Shown here one piece after another: positions 59,346 through 64,000 of a stretch of 64,000 bases of DNA. The stretch is from Martinezella lusitana (GTDB lineage: Bacteria; Pseudomonadota; Alphaproteobacteria; Rhizobiales; Rhizobiaceae), in contig NZ_JAFEVL010000061.1 of assembly GCF_016901135.1 (NCBI RefSeq), positions 1 through 64,000 on the forward strand, in the 5' to 3' direction. The position numbers were made by a program, and so were the translations under genes. Position 1 is the first letter of the stretch, and each line of letters opens with the position of its first letter. Under the pieces are notes generated by a model. That model saw nothing but the letters and a program-made list of their open reading frames with translations. It was not told where the DNA came from and searched no databases.

Positions 59346-59391
59346 CCCCTTCTCCCCTCGGGGAGAAGGTGCCGACAGGCGGATGAGGGGG
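59346..59391. repeat. RIME/REP-type element, copy A
   Basis: CCCCTTCTCCCC-TC-GGGGAGAAGG (hairpin 59348-59369) followed by GTGCCGACAGGCGGATGAGGGG. It is the inverted counterpart of copy B, 40 bases away, and matches the element at 36715. Confidence 0.75.
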
Positions 59392-59430
59392 TGCCAGAAG
59401 CACAAAAGCCGATGAATTCGAAGCGTTTGG

Positions 59431-59477
59431 CCCCCTCATCCGACCCTTCGGGCCACCTTCTCCCCGAGGGGAGAAGG
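59431..59477. repeat. RIME/REP-type element, copy B (inverted)
   Basis: CCCCCTCATCCGACCCTTCG, then GGCCACCTTCTCCCC-GA-GGGGAGAAGG (hairpin 59456-59477). Copies A and B face each other, so the whole 59346-59477 region can fold into a large cruciform. This head-to-head pairing is typical of rhizobial mosaic elements. Confidence 0.75.
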
Positions 59478-59506
59478 AGCTTACGGCACCGGCATGCCCC
59501 ATATGC

Positions 59507-59560
59507 AATCGCCCTGCCCACATGGGGGAGATGTCCCGAAAGGGATAGAGGGGGTATCAG
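59507..59560. repeat. Additional palindromic module next to the RIME pair
   Basis: The segment CCCACATGGGGGAGATGTCC then CGAAAGGGATAGAGGGGGT resembles a second repeat type that often neighbours RIME elements. Its stems are imperfect. Recognised by general appearance only. Confidence 0.4.
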
Positions 59561-59602
59561 ACGCGCGGCACACGAGAGAAGCATTGGCCGATGCAATAAA
59601 GC

Positions 59603-60619
59603 TCAACCGACCGTCGCCAGCCTCTCGGCAAACTCGATCGCCTCGATCAGGCTGCGCTCGTTGGCGATGCCCTTACCGGCGATGTCGAAGGCGGTGCCGT
59701 GGTCGACGGAGGTGCGGACGATCGGCAGGCCGAGGGTGATGTTGACGCCGGAGAGATCAAGCCATTTTCCGGTTGCCGGATCGATCTCGAAGCCCAGCAG
59801 CTTGACGGGGATATGCCCTTGATCGTGATACATGGCGATGACGGCGTCATACTGGCCGGCGCGCAGCTTGACGAAGACGGTGTCGCCGGGAACGGGGCCG
59901 ACGATATCGAGGCCATCGGCAACGGCCTTGGCGATGGTCGGCGCGGAAATATCGATATCCTGCCGGCCGAAGAGGCCACCTTCGCCGGCATGCGGATTGA
60001 GCGCGGCAACCGCAATCTTCGGCTTGGCGATGCCGAGATGCTTGAGCGCCTTGTCGGTGAGATCGATGACGAGGCGCAGCCGCTCAGGCGTCAGGCGCTT
60101 CGGCACATCCTCCAGTGCGACATGGGTGGTGACGTGGCTGACGCGCATGTTGCCGTGGGCGAGCATCATCACCGAGCCGCGCGCGCCGGTGAGCTCGGCC
60201 AAAAGCTCGGTATGGCCGGCATAATGGAAGCCGGCCTTGTTCAATGCTTCCTTGTTGAGCGGCGCGGTGACGATGCCGCCGACCTTGCCGGCCATGGCGA
60301 GCCCAACGCCCTTCTCGATCGCCTTGAAGGCCATGCGGCCGCCATCGGCGGAAAGCCGACCGGGCAGGATCGGCTCGCCCTCGACATCGGCCTGAATGAA
60401 GCAGAGGTTCGGCCAGTTGCCGCCCATCTCTGTTTCGGGAATTGCTCGATCGAGGCCAAGCTGCTGCTCGGCCAGCCGGAGGGCGGGGCCGCTGCCTATG
60501 ATGGTAAGTTTCAGGTTACCTTCTTCAATCCTATCTTTCAGCCGTGCCGCAGCCTTGACGATGATTTCCGGACCGATGCCGGCGGGATCGCCCATGGTGA
60601 TTGCTAAGTGCCGCGTCAT
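59603..60619 (-). CDS. pdxA2: PdxA2-type 4-phospho-D-threonate/erythronate 3-dehydrogenase
   Basis: The product is 338 aa from ATG 60619, overlapping the kinase gene as ATGA. It has the PdxA fold: ITMGDPAGIGPEIIVKA at the N-terminus, metal-binding histidines in GHTE, LNPHAGEGG and MYHDQGHIPVK, and the C-terminal RTSVDHGTAFDIAGKG. Coupling to a four-carbon acid-sugar kinase identifies the PdxA2 branch, which oxidises and decarboxylates phosphorylated threonate or erythronate to dihydroxyacetone phosphate, not the pyridoxine enzyme. A true PdxA would normally neighbour ksgA or surA. Confidence 0.85.
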   Translation of the reverse strand: MTRHLAITMGDPAGIGPEIIVKAAARLKDRIEEGNLKLTIIGSGPALRLAEQQLGLDRAIPETEMGGNWPNLCFIQADVEGEPILPGRLSADGGRMAFKAIEKGVGLAMAGKVGGIVTAPLNKEALNKAGFHYAGHTELLAELTGARGSVMMLAHGNMRVSHVTTHVALEDVPKRLTPERLRLVIDLTDKALKHLGIAKPKIAVAALNPHAGEGGLFGRQDIDISAPTIAKAVADGLDIVGPVPGDTVFVKLRAGQYDAVIAMYHDQGHIPVKLLGFEIDPATGKWLDLSGVNITLGLPIVRTSVDHGTAFDIAGKGIANERSLIEAIEFAERLATVG

Positions 60620-61905
60620 GTCCCGTCTCCTTCGACCATCAGTCTGTTTTCCGTAAGTAGATCGCGCCAGAGACCCGGGCCGCCGAAGGCGCCGGATTTC
60701 GAGATCACTTCTACCTTGTGCCAATGACCACCTGTCATGACCGAGCGGGGCAGGCCGGGCGATACCTGGCCGGTTACCGTTAGCGCTTCCGTACCCAGCG
60801 AAAGACAGAGCCCGCGCAGCGTCTCGCCGCCGGCGACAATCAGAGTGCCAGGGTCGGGGAGCGCCCTTGCGATGCGGCCGAAGCATCTTTCGATCCGTAC
60901 CGCCGCTTCGCCGCGATCAAGCCCCGGCGGCAGATCGACGCTGACGAGGGCCGCGCCGTCTCGCTCCAGACGCTCTCTGACGATCTCGGGATCCGCCTCC
61001 TCGCCGATATGGAGCCAGCGGCTGCCGCAGGCTTCGAGCTGGGCGCGCGTGGTGGGCTGATCCGAGCCGAAAAGACCGAGAACCGGTGCCTTGAGCTCAC
61101 GCGATATGATTGTCGGCCCCAGTCGGTCCGGCGGTGGCCCCAGCGATTTCGGTGGCCACAATCCTGTCAAAAAGGTCATCGGTTTGGCCTGACCGAGTAC
61201 GAAAGCGCGTGCGCCGGGATCAAACAGACTTACGGAAGCTCCCGCTTCCAATTTGCTCCCGCGCGCCATGGCGGCCGCCAGGCCGCCGGTGCCGCACCAC
61301 AGGATTGGTCCGCGCGCATTCTGGACCAGAGCGACAATTTCATCGAGATCAGAATCGGTATCAGCGTCAAAAACGCTGATACCGTCTGCGAGGTGGTGTT
61401 CGTATTTTGAACTATCGAGACTTATGGGGCTTCGTGCAGGATTCCGTTTGGCAACCCTGGTGACCGGGGATCCCTCCGGGCCCAGGGCTTCCACCAAATC
61501 ACCGCTCACATCCCGCCACGTGCCATCCGCCACGCGCAGTATCTGCCGCCCATTGCGGGTCACTCGGCCATGATGCGGAAAGGCCGGCGCGAGGATGCAA
61601 TGCCGCCAGTATCCGAGCCGGAAGACGGCGGCGAGTTCCGCCGCCCAGGGGCCGCGAAACAGGCTGTCGACCTTCTTGAAGGCGATATCGGCCCCCTTCA
61701 GCAGCGGCGCCAGCCGCTCGACGATGGCGACGGCCTCGGCTGCCGAGCGCTCCCGCGTGCCGCTATCTATGGCAAGGCTCGGCTTACCCTCGGCATTCAG
61801 CTCGTTTCCGAGCGCGATCTCGATCGGTCCGCACAGCCCGACGAATTCGACTGCCGTATCGAGCGCGCCGGTGAGATCGTCAGCAAGGAGGCGGAGGGTG
61901 GGCAT
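60616..61905 (-). CDS. dtnK: Four-carbon acid-sugar kinase (DUF1537, DtnK/DenK-like)
   Basis: The product is 429 aa. The N-terminal domain begins RLLADDLTGALDTAVEF, with KKVDSLFRGPWAAELAA, and the C-terminal nucleotide-binding domain has ILWCGTGGLAAAMA, VLGLFGSDQP, and TLIVAGGETLRGLCLSLG. This is the DUF1537 kinase family, which phosphorylates D-threonate, D-erythronate or related tetronates. It works with the PdxA2 enzyme it overlaps. The exact isomer cannot be told from sequence. No transporter is adjacent. Confidence 0.85.
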   Translation of the reverse strand: MPTLRLLADDLTGALDTAVEFVGLCGPIEIALGNELNAEGKPSLAIDSGTRERSAAEAVAIVERLAPLLKGADIAFKKVDSLFRGPWAAELAAVFRLGYWRHCILAPAFPHHGRVTRNGRQILRVADGTWRDVSGDLVEALGPEGSPVTRVAKRNPARSPISLDSSKYEHHLADGISVFDADTDSDLDEIVALVQNARGPILWCGTGGLAAAMARGSKLEAGASVSLFDPGARAFVLGQAKPMTFLTGLWPPKSLGPPPDRLGPTIISRELKAPVLGLFGSDQPTTRAQLEACGSRWLHIGEEADPEIVRERLERDGAALVSVDLPPGLDRGEAAVRIERCFGRIARALPDPGTLIVAGGETLRGLCLSLGTEALTVTGQVSPGLPRSVMTGGHWHKVEVISKSGAFGGPGLWRDLLTENRLMVEGDGT

Positions 61906-62154
61906 GATGGGGGGAGCCTTTAGCGGGCCTTGCGGGTATCGGAGATGAACATGGAAGCGCGGTCTCGCGGTGCTCGGACACCATGCAGTCTTCAGCCTTC
62001 ACTGGTGCTTGTCAACGGGATTGCGTTGTCCTCCGTCCCTAGTGCCGCAGATCCCGGCTGCGGCGTCAGCCACGTTTACTCTGAAGCCGATATGCGGCTA
62101 TGGTCGTGCCTTGGCGATAGGGTTATAGGTTCCTGTCGCTTCAAGGAGAGCATA

Positions 62155-62502
62155 GTGAGCTACGATTTCCATGTGGGCCAGAAGGTCGTCTGTATCGATG
62201 ACAAGTTCAAGCATGTCAGCATCGACCAATTGATCCGCAAGGGCACGATCTACACGATCCGCTGGGTCGGCGAATATACGCATTATGTCGACGGCACCTT
62301 CATCGGCGTGAAGTTGGAGGAGATCCATCGCGGCAATGACGATGGCCCCGAGGGTTATGGCGCCGACGACATGCCCTATCGCGCCAGCCGCTTCCGTCCG
62401 CTGGTGAAGGACAAGATCGCCTCGCTCAGAAAGCTGCTGGCCCCGACGCCCGATGCGCCGGTCGAGCCGAAGGTCAAGGTCAAGAAGACGGAAAAGGTCT
62501 GA
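62155..62502 (+). CDS. Conserved 115-aa protein of rhizobia, function unknown
   Basis: The product is 115 aa from GTG 62155, 6 bases after AAGGAG; a 75-codon upstream extension is not family-like. The N-terminal half (DFHVGQKVVCIDDKFKHVSIDQLIRKGTIYTIRWVGEY) is a small beta-rich fold, and the C-terminus is basic (KVKVKKTEKV). I remember similar proteins in rhizobial genomes without assigned function. It has no membrane segment. A possible hairpin (62520-62545) follows. Confidence 0.7.
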   Translation: MSYDFHVGQKVVCIDDKFKHVSIDQLIRKGTIYTIRWVGEYTHYVDGTFIGVKLEEIHRGNDDGPEGYGADDMPYRASRFRPLVKDKIASLRKLLAPTPDAPVEPKVKVKKTEKV

Positions 62503-62561
62503 CGGGCAGGGGATGAAACGGGCGGCAGCGAAATGCCCGCCGCCCTTGCTGGCTGTTTTGA

Positions 62562-62608
62562 CGCAATTCCGGACGGAAAACCGCAGCGCACTTTTCCTGG
62601 AATTGCGC
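62562..62608. repeat. Second copy of the CAATTCCAGGAAAAGTG repeat, palindromic
   Basis: On the minus strand the segment reads CGCAATTCCAGGAAAAGTGC then GCTGCGGTTTTCCGTCCGG and AATTGCG; its ends are complementary (CGCAATTCC/GGAATTGCG). The first 30 bases match 33346-33375. It abuts the ddl stop codon and may terminate transcription from either side. Confidence 0.55.
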
Positions 62609-63672
62609 TAGGCTTGCCTTGCCCTTGCAAGCCCATGCTCGATCAGCCGGCCGACGAGCTCCGGATAGGAAATGCCCGAGGCGCCCATGGCCTTGGGATA
62701 CATGCTGATATTGGTGAAGCCCGGCATGGTGTTGATTTCGTTGATGACGGTGCTGAAATCCGGCCGCACGAAGAAATCGACGCGCGCCAGCCCTTCGCAC
62801 CCCAACGCCCGGAAGCCGTCTGCCGCCATGCGCCTCAGCGTCTCGGCCGTTTCAGTGGGGATATCCGCCGGAATGGTGATCACGGCGCCGTCCTGATCGA
62901 TGTATTTCGCATCATAGGAATAGAAGCCATGCGTCTCTCCGGTGGCGATCTCGCCCGGCACGGAGACGAACAGCGTGCCATCGGGCTGCTCCAGCACGGC
63001 GCATTCGATTTCGCGGGCGCGAACGAATTCCTCGACGAGAACCTTGCGGTCATGCCGGAAGGCCTCGGCAAGCGCGCTTTCGAATTCCCCGGCATCATGC
63101 GCCTTGCTGACCCCGACCGACGACCCCTGGCGGGTGGGCTTGACGAAGACGGGCGAGCCGAGCGCGCTCACGATCGCATCGAAGCTCGGCGTCTCGCCGC
63201 GCACAACAGTGACGGAGCGCGCAACTGGCAGGCCCGCCTCGCGCAGCAGCCGCTTGGCGATATCCTTGTCGATCGCCGTTGCCGAACCCAATATGCCGCA
63301 GCCGACAAGGGGCACGCCGACGATCTGGGCAAGGCCCTGGATGGAGCCATCCTCGCCATAAAGCCCATGCAGCACCGGAAACAGCGCATCGATAGCAGGT
63401 ATCTCCCGGCTGCCTGCGCCTTCCAGCGCCAGCAGCCGACCCTTCGCTCCCGGCAGCAGGCAGACCTCCGTGCCTTCATAGACAACCGCCTCGGCCAGCA
63501 CGCCGCCCTCCGCCTCGACCAGCAGCCAGCGCCCGGCGCGATCGATCAGGATTGGCACGACCTCATATTTCCCGGCATCGATCGCCCTGATGACATTGCG
63601 GGCCGACATGATGGAAACATCATGCTCGCTGGATTGGCCACCAAACAGAACGGCGACGCGGAGTTTCGACAT
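62608..63672 (-). CDS. ddl: D-alanine--D-alanine ligase
   Basis: The product is 354 aa from ATG 63672. ATP-grasp features: the N-terminal VLFGGQSSEHDVS, HGLYGEDGSIQGLAQIVGVPLVGCG, the ATP-binding FVKPTRQGSSVGVSKA, VEEFVRAREIECAVL, and the metal site LARVDFFVRPDFSTVINEINTMPGFTNISMYP. It joins two D-alanines for peptidoglycan. In many alphaproteobacteria ddlB lies in the mur-fts cluster; this stand-alone copy, with longer inserts than DdlB, is a DdlA-type paralogue. Confidence 0.92.
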   Translation of the reverse strand: MSKLRVAVLFGGQSSEHDVSIMSARNVIRAIDAGKYEVVPILIDRAGRWLLVEAEGGVLAEAVVYEGTEVCLLPGAKGRLLALEGAGSREIPAIDALFPVLHGLYGEDGSIQGLAQIVGVPLVGCGILGSATAIDKDIAKRLLREAGLPVARSVTVVRGETPSFDAIVSALGSPVFVKPTRQGSSVGVSKAHDAGEFESALAEAFRHDRKVLVEEFVRAREIECAVLEQPDGTLFVSVPGEIATGETHGFYSYDAKYIDQDGAVITIPADIPTETAETLRRMAADGFRALGCEGLARVDFFVRPDFSTVINEINTMPGFTNISMYPKAMGASGISYPELVGRLIEHGLARARQA

Positions 63673-63787
63673 GAGGGCTGCTCTCCCGGGCAAGAAGGGT
63701 GTGACGGATGGGAGGGTTTAAACGGGGGATTGCAGCTAAATTGGGGAGGATGACCGCGAGCGGGAGGAATGGAATGCAGGGTGTGCC

Positions 63788-64000
63788 TGCGAAGTCTTTT
63801 CCTGGACCGGCGGTTATGTCGGTGTACACGGCGGCGGAAGCTGGCTCAAGGGTGATTTCAGCGTTCCCGGCGCCCGTGCGTCGGATAATTTCAACGGTGG
63901 CTTCGTCGGGGGCTTTGCTGGCTACAACTATCAGTTCAACAACAATGTCGTATTCGGTATCGACTGACATCGGCCGCAACTGGAACTCCAACAGCTACGA
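63788..64000 (+). pseudogene. Fragment of an outer-membrane beta-barrel protein gene (Omp25/Omp31-like)
   Basis: In one frame the region reads FSWTGGYVGVHGGGSWLKGD, SDNFNGGFVGGFAGYNYQFN, NNVVFGID then a stop; in the next frame DIGRNWNSNSY follows to the window edge. Family members read ...FGIEGDIG..., so two bases are missing at about 63962-63966. The signal-peptide region that should precede is absent. The gene is broken here, although its rest lies outside the window. Confidence 0.6.

Noticed and set aside
62533..63753. 406-codon plus-strand frame antisense to ddl
   Set aside because: The minus strand encodes a complete D-Ala-D-Ala ligase; the plus translation is compositionally odd.

Overview
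The window reads as chromosome or large-replicon DNA from a member of the Rhizobiaceae, most likely Rhizobium or a close relative. The reasons are high GC, operons dominated by sugar ABC importers with LacI/GntR regulators, gene families typical of rhizobia (HlyD plus DUF2955, MscS with a cyclic-nucleotide domain, dimethylglycine-dehydrogenase-like fusions), and intergenic palindromes of the RIME/REP type (36.7 kb and 59.3 kb). This is inference from recognised protein families; no rRNA, tRNA, CRISPR array or intact insertion sequence was seen.

Region by region. 1-5 kb: a partial lipoprotein hydrolase, a membrane TPR/FlgO-like protein and a HlyD-DUF2955 efflux pair. Their promoter regions share a GTATGTTAC-type element. 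5-8.1 kb: an MGMT-like small protein and a divergent LacI regulator/sugar-efflux MFS pair around a perfect 22-bp palindrome. 8.4-19.1 kb: a compact catabolic island with an SDR, an FAD oxidoreductase, two uncharacterised soluble proteins, an enolase-superfamily enzyme, a FadR-type GntR regulator, a second SDR and a complete MalEFGK-like importer. Two copies of the same 19-bp inverted repeat (CAACT-N9-AGTTG) sit at its only two promoter regions. A C-terminal scrap of a serine recombinase abuts its right end. This island is the best candidate for an undescribed pathway.

19.5-22.4 kb: an adaptive-response operon (Ada, an 80-aa unknown, a second O6-alkylguanine methyltransferase, a 2OG-Fe(II) oxygenase). 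22.4-34.9 kb: a frameshifted SDR, an AraC regulator, an 853-aa FAD/GcvT protein, an orphan solute-binding protein, a haloalkane dehalogenase with divergent MarR, an exported isochorismatase-like protein lacking the cysteine, a dienelactone hydrolase, an S10 peptidase and an MscS-CNB channel.

35-44.2 kb: ketoglutarate-semialdehyde dehydrogenase, a YWTD propeller, a LacI regulator, and a Ugp-like ABC importer co-transcribed with a cytosolic phosphodiesterase. 44.4-48.8 kb: SlyX, exported MsrA, bestrophin, an ECF sigma/anti-sigma pair and a BI-1 protein. 48.9-51.7 kb: D-galactonate dehydratase with its GntR regulator, and divergent OsmC. 52.5-57.5 kb: a TetR-controlled RND efflux operon. 57.6-64 kb: a phosphatase, a VOC protein, a threonate/erythronate catabolic pair (DtnK-like kinase and PdxA2), a conserved 115-aa protein, D-Ala-D-Ala ligase and the broken start of an outer-membrane beta-barrel gene.

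Start sites were chosen by Shine-Dalgarno position, family length and overlap with neighbours; several are GTG or TTG. All functional names rest on motif recognition by eye, not database searches.
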